Shown here in pieces: positions 22,023 to 35,297 of a stretch of 64,000 bases of DNA. The position numbers and the translations under genes are program-made. Position 1 is the stretch's first letter, and the number at the start of each line of letters is the position of its first letter. The stretch lies in assembly GCF_033439725.1 (NCBI RefSeq), contig NW_026944387.1, positions 992,001 to 1,056,000 of the forward strand, in the 5' to 3' direction. This DNA is from Neurospora tetraspora. Its lineage: Eukaryota > Ascomycota > Sordariomycetes > Sordariales > Sordariaceae. The notes beneath the pieces were generated by a model. The model was not told the DNA's origin and searched no databases. It was given only the letters and a program-made list of their open reading frames with translations.

Positions 22023-24386
22023 TTAAGCCTTCTGCTCCTCCGGCTTCTGCTCCTCAGCCTTGGGGGCAGCCTGCTCGCCGTTGGCCTCAGCGGGCTGCTG
22101 GGTGGGCTGCTGGCCCTGGGTCTTGAGGTACTCGTCATAAACGGCAAGAGCCTCCTGGACCTTGACGTTAAGAGCGTTGTCATCCTCGAAGCTACAGACG
22201 ACTGGTCAGTATTGTGTTCAACGGAGTAAAGAATAATCGGACAAAACTTACAGGTTGATCAGCTCAGCGTTGTCCATCTCGAGGAGCATGCCGGTGATCT
22301 TGCCAGCAAGAGCGGGCTGGATGGCCTGGATCTTGGGGAAGAGGTTCTCGCCAATGATCTGCTTCTGGGCCTGAGGGTCCTGAGTGGTAGCGAGCTGAGC
22401 CTGGAGGAAAGAGCCAGCGCTGAGGTCGGCAGGAGCGCCAGGGATGGGGGAGGCACCACGGCCGGCAGCCATGAAGTTAGCATTGCCGCGAGGAGTGCCA
22501 CGGCCGCCGCCGTTCTGGGGACGGCCGGCAGGGGGGTAGCCGGGAACGGCGGGGCCGCCCTGGAGACCCTGGGGAATACCGGCGGGGATGCCCTGAGGGC
22601 CCCGGCCAGCGGGACCGCCACGGCCACCACCAAGAGCACCAACCTGGCCCACGGCAGCCATGTACTGAGGGGTGTTAGGAGGGAAAGCACCAGGGCCGAA
22701 CTGGTTGATGGGGTAACCCATGGGGGGCATCTGCTGGGGAGGGACGCCACCGCGGCCACCCTGCTGGTAGGGGTACTGGCCAGGGCGACCACCCTGAACG
22801 CCGGGGACGATACCGCCCTGGGGGAAGGGGACGCCACGACCGCCAGGGGCGGGCATGAAACCGGGCTGCTGGCCAGCGTAGTAGACAGGAGCCTGCATGT
22901 ACTGCTGGGGCATACCAGCCTGGGCAGCGGCCTGCTGCATGCGGAGCTGGTTGCGAGCCTGGATGCTGGCCTCAAGCTGGCTCTTGCGGACATCCTTGCG
23001 CTGGGCAAGAGCGACGTAGAGGGGCTTGCCATCGACCATGCGCTGGTTCATCTCAGTGACGGCCTTGGTGGCATCATCGGGGTTGCTGAAGCAAACGAAG
23101 CCGAAGCCCTTGCTCTTGCCGAGCTTACGGTCACCCTTCTTCTCGGTCTTCTTCTCAGAAGCCTCCTTCTGCTCCTCCTCCTTGGTCTCGCCCTCCTTCT
23201 TGTTCTCCTTATCCTTCTCATCCTTCTCCTCGGAGCCCTCGATGAGAGAATCGCGCATGACCTTGGCAGAGGTGATGGGACCATACTCGGAGAACATGGC
23301 ACGGAGCTTCTCATCATCGACATCATCGCCGAGGTTCTTGATGTAGAGGTTGACACCCTGGTACTTGTTGGCCTTCTCGAGGCGGGCAGCCTCGTAAGAC
23401 TTGCGGAGCTCCTCCTCGCGCTCGTGCTTCTTCTGGGCACGGCCGACGTAGAGGTCCTGGCCACGGAAGTCCTTGCCGTTGAGCTCATCAACAGCGGCGG
23501 CAGCAGCCTCGTGGGTGGTGAAGTTGACGAAACCGAAGCCACGGGTCTTGCCCTCCTGGTCGCGGGCAAGGGAGGAAGAAGTGACCTCACCGAACTTGGC
23601 GAAGAGCTCACGGAACTCCTCGTCGGTGACCTCGTTGTTAATGTTCTTGACATAAACGTTGGTGAAGTTGGCCTTCATCTCCTCGAACTTGCTCTGGCGG
23701 TCCTTCTTGGGAATGTGGTGGCCAACGTAGACCTTCTTCTCGTTCAGAAGCATGCCGTTGACGTGCTTGATGGCCTGGGAAGCAGCCTCATCGGTCTCGT
23801 AGTGGACGAAACCGTAGCCCTTGGAGTTGCCGTGCTCATCCTGGGCAACCTTGCAGGAAAGGATGTTGCCGAAGGCAGCGAAGGTGTCGTGAAGAGCCTT
23901 GTTGTCAATGGCAGCATCGAGGTTCTTGATGAAGATGTTGCCGGCACCGGTCTTGCGGAGGGCGGGGTCACGCTGGGACCACATGATGCGGCAAGGGCGG
24001 CCCTTGATCAGGGTGTAGTTGAGCTCCTCAAGAGCCTTCTCGCCGTCAGCGGTGGTGTTGTAGTTGACGTAGGCGTAGCCGAGGGAGCGACGGGTGACAG
24101 CATCGCGGCAGACACGGATGGAAGCGACGGAGCCGATCTGGGAGAAGAGCTCGAAGAGCATGGCCTCGGTGACGGAGGGGTCAAGCTCGCCGACATAGAG
24201 GGAGGCGGAAGCCTGAGGGTGAGGGGCAGCGGTGGGGGTAGGAGCAGCCTCAGCACCCTCGGCCTGGCCCTCAGCGGGGGCGACGCTGGTGTCGATGGTG
24301 GCCGGGGCAGCGGCCTTGTTGTCGAGGCTGGTGTTGCCGAGGTCAGCGGCGAGCTGGTCGACAGCGGCGTTAGAAGTGGCAGCCAT
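22023..24386 (-). CDS. pab-1: Cytoplasmic poly(A)-binding protein
   Basis: Predicted 767-residue PABP that coats mRNA poly(A) tails, binds eIF4G and promotes translation and mRNA stability. Coding exons 22252-24386 and 22023-22191 join at LINL/FEDDN inside the MLLE domain. Four RRMs follow an Ala/Pro-rich N-terminus: RRM1 from about residue 62 ([11 protein letters not shown]), RRM2 (IFIKNLD), RRM3 (VYVKNIN) and RRM4 (LYIKNLG). RRM4 carries a roughly 50-residue Glu/Lys-rich insert between RNP2 and RNP1 (KGFGFVCF). A Gly/Pro/Met-rich linker leads to the C-terminal MLLE (PABC) domain and a Gln/Glu/Pro-rich tail. Identity is secure; the symbol follows the orthologue name. Confidence 0.97.
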
Positions 24387-24400
24387 TTTTGCTGGTTGAA

Positions 24401-24638
24401 CTGTAGATTCTGTATGATGGATGAAACCGTCAGCGTGTGTGTCCCTCTGTATAGTCTTGCTTTGCTTGTGCGCGGAGGGGCAACCGATGTCGACAGACGA
24501 CCACAGCGAAAGGGAGGAGGAGGAGGAGGGTCTCGATTGACGTGACGTTGGGGGGGCGGCACTGGCGCGGCGACCACGGCGACGACGACAACGACGACGA
24601 CAAGGCAGGAGGAATTGATAGTGCGACGACCAACGTAC
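24401..24638 (-). other. Probable 5'-UTR intron of the PABP gene
   Basis: On the minus strand a GTACGT donor at 24638 and a CTACAG acceptor ending at 24401 would enclose a 238-nt intron that ends 14 bases before the PABP ATG. A CTGACGG branch-like sequence precedes the acceptor. Inferred from splice signals only. Confidence 0.5.
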
Positions 24639-27459
24639 CAGAGATCTAGAGTTGTGTGGAGTAAGTAAAACCGGCGCGGAGAACGGGCGACGGGATTGAC
24701 AAAGAGGGAGGATGAACTCGACTGGTCAAGGACGAGATTCGGGAGAGGGAAAGGAAGACTGGTGGACTTGGAGACTTGGGTAAATGTCTTCCAAAAAAAG
24801 GTGGGCGGGTTTGGTGGGTTTTATGGGGTTTTGTATGGATGGGGGGATTTCTCTTTTTTCGGGGATTTTCAATTTTTTTTGCGGAGGTTTTGTCTGTCAC
24901 AGAGAAGAAGTAGATAGAACAGAGACCGAGAGGGTAAATGTTCGTACTTATCTGACTTCTTTCTGGCTTCGGTTTGGAGGAGTTTCCTGGGGATAAAGGG
25001 CGTGAGGTTCGCTGAAGAAAGAAGAGGAGGAGAAAGAGGGCAAGAAGCAACGACGCCCGGATGGCTCATGTCTTAATGCGGAGGTCAGATTTTTTTCTTT
25101 CCCACCCACGCACCTTGTGGATGCGCACTGTGCTGCGCCCCTCGTAGCCAGTGAATTGCGGCTAGGGCGGTCAAAGTATGCATTTACCGGGAGTCAAAAC
25201 CTTGATTGATGCAATGGAACCGCCGCGAACCTTTGCACAGGCATTCACTTTGCAGAGGAGATCGGACCACCGAAAAGGAAACGTGCGACTTGCATTCACT
25301 TTGCCTGCGCTTACTCCCGGGCCTGGATATCAAACATAGCCGACCATGCCTGACGACTCATGCCAACAACAGGACATGGCACACCTATTCATGAACCCTG
25401 GAGGTTTTATGAAACCCTGCGTTTCAGTCGCAACCGTTGGTATAGTATCGCGAGATTCACTTGCTCCAGTGGGTGTTTACGGGACATCCCATCTCAGTTG
25501 GACGTTGACTGGAGATGCAATTACAGCAGTGTACTGGATTTGGCACTGGGTCGCTGGCGGCAGTCCTTCACCATGGAACAATGCTAACGACCGCCTCACC
25601 TTTCTGGAAGTGGGCTAGCAAACGGCATTGCTGCTGCATTCGTGCCACATGATTTCACAAAAAAAATTATTCAAATCGGCATTTACAGTCCAGTTCACCT
25701 TCACTCCATCCACATTTCATCTGGTTGCAAAATAGTAGTAAAGACATTGTTGGCCTGCCGCGCACGGAACCTTGGTTGGGGCAACTTGGCCGGATGAGCT
25801 GCCAGGATGTTGCAATTATACGTTTGTTAGCCAGCGGCAAAATGGAAAGTCTGGAACATCATACTCGTTACACATCATAACATTTCGAAGAAAAGGTTTT
25901 TGTCCTGATGGCGGTTGCTGTATCCCGTCACCGGCAGAACGTCTGTTGAGGTCGGTCTGCTTGTGGTGATTGGTCCCAGTGCCGGTCAAGAGTCAAGACT
26001 GAGATGTCCAACAGTGGAAGAGAACAAGATGTCAAGATCGGCTTGATACGAATACCCGGACCAGTCGTTGCGTGAAGTTGCTTGCTGCGGTACCCTTCAC
26101 GCCAACTTCAAGTGTGGCAGTACCTGCTGCCTTATGTCCGGCCGAGTTCAGATGGAAAAAGGAATCGGTACGTATGCAGATATCGCTATATCAAGACTCT
26201 CACTGTTATCGCGGGACACAACGCGCAGCATTGGCACGGCCCCTCAGTGAAGTGGAAGGAAGGCGAGAGCAAGCATCTGACGACGCTGCTTGGCTCAGGC
26301 TGCCCCGGCCTAGCCTTGCACTGCCAGGGCTTGTTTGACCTCTGGCCTCCGTGTTTGTGGGGACGGGCATGGGCCATAGAACCCGTCTTTATCGTTATCG
26401 TGCATTTCCATCAAATGGAATGTTAAAAGGCACGATCCCGTTGCAACTGATGGATGGCAACAACTATTCAAACTTCTCTTCAGCTATGGAATCCTTAAAT
26501 AACTGTTCATTCGCCCGGACGAGCAATGTGCTCGAGATACCAGGCTTGTTATGCTTCACATGTTCCAACACCGTTCTCCATGCTCCAGGTCCTAGGTATA
26601 CCATCGATACCTCTAGCCTGCCTGCCCGCCCGGGCGATAAGATAACGAAGAGAAAGGAAAGAGGGGTCATCTCTCAAGGTACCTTGCTGTACCTGAGTAC
26701 CTGTTGAGGTACCTTCAATATCCACCACCAGAAACCCTTCGATGCTCAGCGCCAACGTTAACATTCTTGAGCTCGTCATGCCTCCAACATGCCTCTCTTC
26801 ATTATCGCCATTAGAATTCGACGGGTACTGGTCCTTTAGCTAGATTCTAGGTCCCAAATAATGTGTTGCTAGCACTGAAATACATGTCCCATCACTTCGT
26901 TGATCGAGCTTACCAAGACATTCGGGTTGGTGGCCAGCGACTGAACTTTCTGGAACAGCTACTGGTGTCTACCATTGCCTGGATTAGTGATGCTTTGTTA
27001 GTAAAGTACTTGGGCAGGTGCAAGTGCCGTAGCACTCCGCTAGCTGGGCAGGTACCGTGACAGCGCTTACAACCCGGGACGGTACGCAAATGCAGCGGGG
27101 ATGCTGCTTCCAACCCAACAACGGCAAGGTAGCCGGCCATCATCCCGTCATCACTGCCATCACTGACTGCCATCTCCATGAGCAACTGTCGATCCAACCA
27201 AAGCAGTCAAACACAGGACATCAAACCACACCGTTCACGACGACCAACTGCAAGACAACACCTCCAGCGCGGAGACCCCAGCTCGTACGACGTCCAAGTT
27301 CAAGCTCGAATATCTACACCGCATCGCTATTCGATATAATATCCATTTGCGCAACCCTCGACCAAAGCTCCTCTCCTCTCGCCACTCGTCCGCCCTCCGA
27401 CCTTCCGTGTTAGTGTTGGGGAATCTCGAATATCAGACCAAACACTCGATTCACTAGTC
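24639..27459. other. Divergent intergenic region between PABP and HECT ligase genes
   Basis: Expected to hold the leaders and promoters of both genes. T-rich stretches at 24850-24890 and 25088-25100 become A-rich in the PABP sense and probably lie in its leader or promoter. Small frames between 25200 and 27400 have no codon bias or recognisable domains. Confidence 0.5.
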
Positions 27460-30400
27460 ATGTTTCCCACCTTTACCGGTAACTCTAGGAAAGGCCGAAA
27501 TGTCAACCTCAGCGGTCAACGGACTAGTAACCCTTTCACCAGCACGTCATGGGGCGCCAGTTCAGCGACCGGAGCTTCCAAAACAGTAGCGCATGCACAA
27601 GCAGAACGTCAGCAAAGGCAACAGGAAAGAGACCGGCTCAGGGCGGCGCAACGAATACAACGAACATGGAGGGGACATCGCGTGCGACGGACCGTACGAG
27701 ATGAACGGCGCCAGGCTATCGACCGTCTGTACGAAGCGCAACCCGTTGATGCCAACCAGAGGTCAGCAGAGGCATTGCCTCTGGTGTTTGCCGCCTTCCA
27801 AGCTTTCAATGTACAGGACCGTCACAGGCTAGCTTTGGTCACCCAAGATCTTCTCCGAACAGACTTCTCTGCCTTCAGCTCGGGAGTGTTGGGTTGGGAC
27901 AGATTGGGCAAGCTAAGACGGATTTTGCTTGCTGCTTTGACAAGGTGAGCAGTTCATGCCCTTGGTCCTTTACAAGTGTTCATCATGCTAATGCAGGGGT
28001 GATCTCTTGATAGGTGCGATCTCGGGAACGAGCAGACCCAGCTGGCTCTTTTTCTACGAGCCCTTGGTGCGATCGGGACCAAGGCGTCGGACTTCAAGAC
28101 GTTTGAACAAGTTCTGGGAGAGTGGTACAAGGTGCTTGGAAGCTTATGCCAGGAGACTGGTTTGCCCTTCCCTATCCAAGAGCTCATTTGCAGTCTGGTG
28201 GTTGCACCGCTTGATGTACCCCACGATTTAGGTGTGTACCATTCGTTTGGACTCTCCCCATCGTACAAGGAAGCTTCTTTGACTAACTGTGGCCGTCCGT
28301 TCTACTGTAGAATCCGTCAAACATACAGCCTACCAAAATTTGGTTGTTTCTTTTCTGACACAGCCCGACCTGGCGCGATGCTCGGACCTCATTACGAGAC
28401 TAGCCGCCAACATAGACCTAGATCGGCTGTCAAATTATATCCTTGACCTCTCGCATAAGCTTCCAAAGCAAGGCCCGAACGCCGTCCTCTGGCTTATCGC
28501 ACATTACATTGCGATTAATGGAGCGAAGGAGCAACGAAGCTCAAGGCTTCTTTTGATCAAGACCCTCGAATCACTCTTCCCTCTGTGCGCAGCTCAGATA
28601 AGGGCGGGTTTTGCTGTTGCCCGGCCAAAAGAATCGGGTTACTTTGCGGAATCCGAGCAAGATGGATCATATGTTCTGCCTCCATTTGTGCGACAACAGC
28701 TTCAATCGCTGGTTGATAAAGGAGCCATCCAAGACCTTCTAAGCGCTTTTACCGCGTAAGTGTTCCTTCGCCTGATGCTTATTCCAAGCGCTAATGATCG
28801 TAGGACTACCGGGGAGGCTTCTTCTTCAGCGGATGACGACGCCAGTTACCTTGCTGGCTTCATTCTAACTTTGATCAACTGCTTCCCTGCTTTTAGCGAG
28901 GACATTCGCATGTACCTTTATGTGGCTGACATCTCAACTGCTCAAGGCCGTATTCCAACGGCCAAGTACTTCTGGAATGCCACACAGAAAACGTCAGTGT
29001 TCTCAATTATTGCGTCTAGCCAAGACTCTACGCTAGGTTTTCTTCGAAGCAAACCGTCATCACCAGCTGTTGAAATGATGTGGCATCGAGAATGGAAAAC
29101 CGTTCTTCTGTTCCTTGAATCTTACGTCTTCGTTTTGCGGCTCATGGACGACGATGATTTCTTTAGCGGTTTAAACCCCCATCCTAACTTCGGCGCCCCT
29201 TCCTCTCGACTGCGTCTGGCGGGGATGTCACTGGGCGAACTGAAGCGCTTGACGCAATTTCTCAAGCACCTCAGTTTCACAATGTACTACAATACTAAGG
29301 AGCTACTGACAAACAGTCCTTGGGGCGATACGCCGAACTCGACTCGTCCGGGAGGCGATGGCAGTCAAGCTTCCAAATCCGGCAGCTTCCTTCCTCCTGC
29401 CGGAGTTGAATTCACTACGCTCAGAGATTTAGCGACGACAGCCATGAAGATGCTTTACGAGCGGGACTCGAGACGACCATTTTTGCCTGAAGGCCACTGG
29501 CTGATGACATCCAAGTTCGACATGGAGGGGTTCCTTGCGGCTGTGGTTCTTGAAGAGCAAAGACAACACGAGCTGAGGAATACTGAAGATGGCGAGGACA
29601 GCTCGGATGATGATCAACAGGGATGGTCTCATTACGCACATCTTGAGAGGCTCAGGCGGAAGAATAGGAAGGCCGCCCGCAATCACTTACTGTCTGCCAT
29701 CAGTCCGAAGCTTGAGATTCTGCGCAATATGCCTTTTGCTATCCCCTTTGAGACGCGCGTTCAGATCTTCCGACAGTTCATCCAACTGGACAAGCAGCGC
29801 AGACGTGGAGGAGATGGTGACCCAGACATGTGGAGAGCTCATATGCTACGCAATGGCTTTGGTGCCCAGCACCCCTTGGGTAGGCACACGGCTCGGATCC
29901 GGAGAGGCCGAGTTTTCGAGGATGCTATGAAACAGCTTTGGGAGCTGGGCGAGGGACTCAAAGAACCAATCCAGGTTACGTTTGAGGACGAATTCGGAAT
30001 GCAGGAAGCGGGTATCGATGGCGGCGGTGTCACCAAAGAGTTTCTCGACAGCGTGACTACAGAGGCGTTTACTCACACCGAGCTCTTTGTCACGAACAGC
30101 AAGAACGCCTACTACCCAAATCCCACCCTTATTGATCGGATCAGAAATATGCGGACAGGGGAGCCCGAGGCCACACAGCGTGCCGTAGAACAGGCACTTA
30201 AGATGTACGAATTCCTGGGCCGAATTATCGGCAAATGCATGTACGAGGGAATCCTGATCGACATCGTCTTCGCCGGCTTCTTCCTCCTCAAATGGGCCGC
30301 CGACAACGACACCCCAGGCGGCGGCAGCAACTCCCCAGCATCATCCTCCACCACCGCCGGCTACCGCGCCAACATCAACGACCTGCGCGAACTCGACGAG

Positions 30401-31093
30401 GAGCTCTACCAAGGCATGCTCAGCCTCAAAAACTACACCGGCGACGTGCAAAACGACCTAGCTCTCGACTTCACCATCACAGACCCCATCAACTCCCCCG
30501 GCGAGCCCACCCGCACCATCATCCGCCCTCTAATCCCCCACGGCGACTCCACGCCCGTCACCAACGAGAACCGACCGCTCTACATCTCCTACGTCGCCCG
30601 CCACCGCCTCGTCCGCCAACCCTACCCGCAAACGCGCGCCTTTTTACGCGGGTTAGGATCCATCATCGACCCTAGCTGGCTCTCCATGTTCAACCAACTC
30701 GAACTCCAACGCCTGGTAGGCGGCGACAGCTCAGAAATCGACGTCGAAGACCTCCGTCGCAACACGCACTATAACGGGGTGTACCAGATCGGCCTCGACG
30801 GGCTGGAGCACCCGACCATCCAGATCTTCTGGGAGGTGGTGCATGAACTGCGCGACGAAGAGAGGAGGGAAGTCCTAAAATATGTGACGTCGACGCCGAG
30901 AGCGCCGCTGCTGGGGTTCGGTCAGTTGAGACCGTATTTCACGATTAGGGATGCCGGGCAGGATCAGGAGCGGTTGCCGAGCGCGAGCACTTGTGTCAAT
31001 TTGCTGAAGTTGCCGCAGTATCGGAGTAAGGAGAGACTGAAGGAGAAATTGTTGTATGCGGTTAAGAGTGGGGCTGGGTTTAATTTGAGTTAA
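27460..31093 (+). CDS. HECT E3 ubiquitin ligase, UBE3C/Hul5 type
   Basis: Predicted 1145-residue HECT-type ubiquitin ligase. The Hul5/UBE3C family associates with the proteasome and extends ubiquitin chains on its substrates. Four exons: 27460-27944, 28014-28231, 28311-28755 and 28804-31093, with all joins in frame. An IQ motif at residues 62-77 (AAQRIQRTWRGHRVRR) is diagnostic of the UBE3C branch. The middle is helical with low similarity. The HECT domain starts near residue 780 (ITFEDEFGMQEAGID-like: VTFEDEFGMQEAGIDGGGV) and includes KCMYEGILIDIVFAGFFL. The catalytic Cys is 1113, in SASTCVNLLKLP, 33 residues from the end. The C-terminus GAGFNLS is typical. Yeast Hul5 (910 aa) is somewhat shorter. 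Confidence 0.93.
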
Positions 31094-31941
31094 GAGTTGA
31101 GCGAGGCAAAGCAGCGGGATGTGAGGTGTGCTGATTGATGGGAGTGGTGAGCGTGCGTGGTGGGAGAGCGTACGTATGAGTCCTTATGGGTATATGGGTA
31201 TCTGGGGTTGAGGAGATGGAATGAATGGGATGGCTGTGTTTGGCGTTCAGACGTTCGGTCTATCAAGTCATTGAGACTAAACTAAGCATAAGCAACTGAA
31301 TTTTTACTAGAAGCGAAATTGATTGAGGACTACATACCCACGGCAATGATAACAGCTACTCTGCGGAGATAGTAAAGAGTGACAGGCGCATCGTAAAAGC
31401 TGTGAACATCTATATAGGTACTCCCTGAAGACATTGGTGATGTCTCTTTGCATGCTCACTCACAGAAATGATGAGCTCAACCAGTGCACGGCGTCTACAC
31501 TTTCGACGGCAAGGGTAAGTGATGATTATTTTCATGGTTCTACGTAGGATGTGTACGTCCGGGAGGGAGTCTGACGGACGACTGACTACATCACCATTTC
31601 GTGTTTCCCAGGATTTGTCATCCGCAATGCTTGTCCGCTCGTCACGTCTGACCCACCATCTGAAAAGGACACGCACCTTTTCTGTTCTCTCTTGAATTAT
31701 TTTCAATTCCTTTTCTGTCCTCTCTGCCGGTAAAATCGAAAGTACAACAAGAACGCGAAGGGGAAAGAAAAACCGTTTGCTACGAAGAAAACAGGACGCC
31801 GCACCATAACCTCATAAACACCATCAAGGTATCAAAATCACCCCCCTACTGACCGACTCCTTGCTGACAGCTGGCTTGCTAGAACAAACACAAATCTTCT
31901 CTTTCCCCCGCCTCTCCGAACTCCGTCAAACTCCATCTGGC
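31094..31941. other. Convergent 3' intergenic region (HECT ligase / type III PKS)
   Basis: No gene seen. Both neighbours terminate here. Confidence 0.6.
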
Positions 31942-33339
31942 TCAATCAAGCTCAACGTTATCCAACGCCTCACTAATAAACTTTTCCTCCTTCTCGCCCT
32001 CTATCGACTCCCCATCCTCACTCCCCGCACTCGACCCCGGCCCAGGCCCCTCGCTATCATCCGTCTCCGGCGGCGTATCCAACCCCGTCGTCCTCGTTGG
32101 GGCATTCATCCTGCGCTTCAACATACACATCTCGACATTGATACCCGGTCCGAACGCGCAACCGACGATATACTCCTTTACTTTTCCGCCAGGCGCCAGG
32201 GCATCCATGTCTTTTTCCCGCAAACGGTTGAGCACACTGAAGATGGTTGCCGAGGAGCTGTTGCCGTGGTTGATGTACGTGTCGTAGGAGGCGCGCATGT
32301 GCTCTGGTGTAAGACCCATGGCGCTTTCGGCGCCAGAGAGGATGGTGGCGCCGCCGGGGTGCATTGCCCAGTCGAAATCTGCTGGTTTTTGGTAGGAGGA
32401 GGGGAGTTGGTCTTCGAGGGAGGATAAAAGATCGGAGTAGGTTGGTTGGAGGGAGGCTTTGGCTAGTAGTGGGACTCGAGGAGACAAGACGACTTTCCAC
32501 CCCATTGGGTCGACGTCGAAACCGAGGTCGTGTTCGGAGTCGGGGATCACGCGGTTTCCCCATCCTAGGAGATCGTATATCGCGGGCTTGCCTGGTTCCT
32601 CGCCGATGCCGTTGGAAAGGACCACGGCGCTAGCGCAGTCGCTGAACAAGGCAATGCCGATGCGGGTTTCTTGCAAAGCGTTGATGCTTTCTAGCTCGCT
32701 GCGGACCATGATCGTGCTGACTTCGAGCGCGAGGACCAGAATCCGGGCTGGCTTGCCGCGCGCCTTATGTCCTAGGCAGAGGTTGGCTGCCGTTCGGAGT
32801 GCGGCGAGGCCACCCGAGCACCCGATACCATGGAGTAGGACCTTTTCGAGGCGGTCGCTGAAACCAAGCTCCTTTGCGACAAAGTGGTCGTAGCCTGGGT
32901 TGGCTGAGTCGGTACATGTCGTCGAGACCATGTGTGTGATTTGGGTCGGCTCTACGCGCGCTTCGGCCATAGCCTTTCGGGAGGCTTCTACGGCGAGAGG
33001 GACGCCATCGGACATGAAAACCTTGTGAAGTTCGTCGACGGTAGGTGGGTTAGGCTGGTTCACGAGCGGGTGGTCGGGATTTCCTATCGAGGAGCGCTGG
33101 TCGATGCCTGTGTATCGGTTGATCGCGAGGACCTTCTTCATGCTGTTGCAGAGCGAAATCAGTACCTGTTCAACAAGCGCAAAGCAAGAGAAGACCAAGA
33201 TAGCTTACGCTGGAGACTCTGGGTAGTATCTCTTGCTGAGAATGTCGAGAGCGTCTGGACCAAGGTTATATGGAGGATACTGGACTCCCAGGCCCGTGAT
33301 GGAAAGCCCCAGCTCCCCGGGAGCAGTTGAAGCAGCCAT
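31942..33339 (-). CDS. ORAS: Type III polyketide synthase, 2'-oxoalkylresorcylic acid synthase
   Basis: Predicted 443-residue type III PKS. Two exons, 33209-33339 and 31942-33142, join at SPA/MKKVLAI. The catalytic triad falls at Cys152 (LHGIGCSGG), His305 (AMHPGGA) and Asn338 (NHGNSSSA), the numbers published for N. crassa ORAS, which supports both the identity and the gene model. ORAS uses long fatty acyl-CoA starters and malonyl-CoA to make pentaketide alkylresorcylic acids. The C-terminal 55 residues are a disordered, acidic extension absent from plant chalcone synthases. No tailoring enzyme (P450, methyltransferase, oxidase) lies beside it, so this is not an obvious cluster. The symbol is the enzyme's common name, recalled from the literature. 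Confidence 0.93.
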
Positions 33340-35297
33340 TCTTACTGGTATGGAGGAAATGTTGTGGGGGAACAGTCGTGATAGTCCAATTGGTGTCTCT
33401 TCTGGTGTTGTAAAGCAACTATCGAGATCCAATTCCTCGGTGTCTTCTCTTTGTTGTAGTGTTTATCTTTTTGGCGGCGGGGTAGAAGCGAGAGTTGATA
33501 TATTGCTTGGCAATGACGCACAGTGTTGAAGGGCAACTGAACCGAGGTTTCTTGGGGACAAACGTAGCTCTCACGAGTTGAATCGCCGGTCAATTGGGCG
33601 TGAAAGATTTGGGAAGTTTAAGGGGATGAACTTGGTAAACATTGGAATTGTCAGTTTATGTTGTGCGACAGCAAAAGCAAGATGGATGTGTTACCACAGC
33701 CCCGATTCATCTTGAAGCTCCTCAGTATCCTTGCCTCGGATCCTGGTCCACTGGTTCGAGATCGTTACCTCATTGCCCAGGGGAAGCGGTTCGTCTGGAC
33801 TCTGGGATTGAGAATGTGGTGGGGGTGGTGTACTGTTCTCAAACGCCACGCCGGATGGAGCTCGTCTTGGATCCGTAGCGGGATGCTAACAGGGCAGCGA
33901 ATGCTCTTCGTTCCCTGATTCCAGGCGGTTGCAACTGTATCTGCAGATATTCGTCCGCACAGTGGTCTCGCGATGGTCAACACCGTGGATGAAGGGCTGG
34001 AGGTTGAGGAGAGAGGTGATGATTCAATAGGAGTGAAGAGTCAAAGTTGAACGCAGGGGAAGGGCAAGAACTTCAACAAGAGCAATGGATGAACTGTTAG
34101 TGCACAATGTTGATCTCATCCCGAAAATGGAAGGCATGATAGAGCCCCGCACTTCCCAGATGCTCATCGAGATCCATTGTTCAGCAATTGATCTTTTCCG
34201 TCTGAGAGATGGCCATGTCCAAGAAGCTGGGCTTCAGGCTGTTCCATCAGGTTGTATTTCAGGGTTCTTTGAGCCAACTCGTAGCGTTTCACGAGCAGTG
34301 AAAGTCCGTTTGACAAGCTGTTTGAGAGTCAAGATCGAACACCTTTGTGGTTGGAGGGGTTGATAACGTGCGGATAAAACGACGCTATTCCCATTTCTAC
34401 CAAGTCCCGGCCGCACAACGTCATGACTTTATTCTCCAGGTTTTCTGGCCTGCAAAAAATCGACTGGGGTGAACGTTGATGGTTTCATGGCTTCCTCCTA
34501 TAGAATGCTAGGTTCAATCCAGACACCAAAAGCATTGTCGCAAATACATATCAGAGGTTGATCGGGCATTCCGTGCAGAATCCTTACAGATGTTGATGCG
34601 TTCGCGGCAGGATATCCATATGTACATGTGTCGAATGACAGGGACCGCGGTATAATAAAGGTCGAACGATCAAGTTCCATTTGGGATTCCTAGGAGGTGT
34701 TAATGGTGCAATTGGAGCTCTAGAGAATGAATGCTTCCTCTGAGGGGGGCAGGACATCAACATGGCAACAAGAGCTATTCGATCATAGTGTACAGACTGC
34801 GGACGCAAGAACGGATGAACAACCATCCCATCCGGATGCATGCGGGGAATTTGGAGCGGCCCACGGCCCCAGACCGGGATAAGGTCGGGTGGGGAGTACC
34901 TCGATCCGCTCCTCCGGAAACCGGAACCCCAAGTCCTCTCGGCCCGAAGACATGAAACCGAACCATGGCAATGGTTGAGATCCACACCATCATCCCCAGT
35001 CAGACTCACATGTCAGAGAGCTAGAAGCTAGCAAAGGACAAAGGTATCAACAAACAATCCATCATCATAAAGCCTGTCGAATTTCGAATCCAACAAACAA
35101 ACCCCCGGAACATTGGGAAACAAGAACTGTAACAAAAATCCGCGTGCTGTTGTCCCAGTAAACCAACCCAAAAGATATATCCATCTTCATCATACAACAT
35201 TGTGAACCTCCCATCATCTCATCGTAGATCAACCCAAACCCCATTTTCCTCCTCCTGCGTACCTAGTGACTCTTCCTCATCGTTGTGAACCTTCCCT
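33340..35297. other. Intergenic: PKS promoter and PEX11 3' flank
   Basis: Nothing coding is supported; frames are short and unbiased. The left part holds the PKS promoter. Confidence 0.5.

Noticed and set aside
23424-24545. 373-codon plus-strand ORF opposite PABP
   Set aside because: Antisense shadow of the PABP coding region; no independent support.
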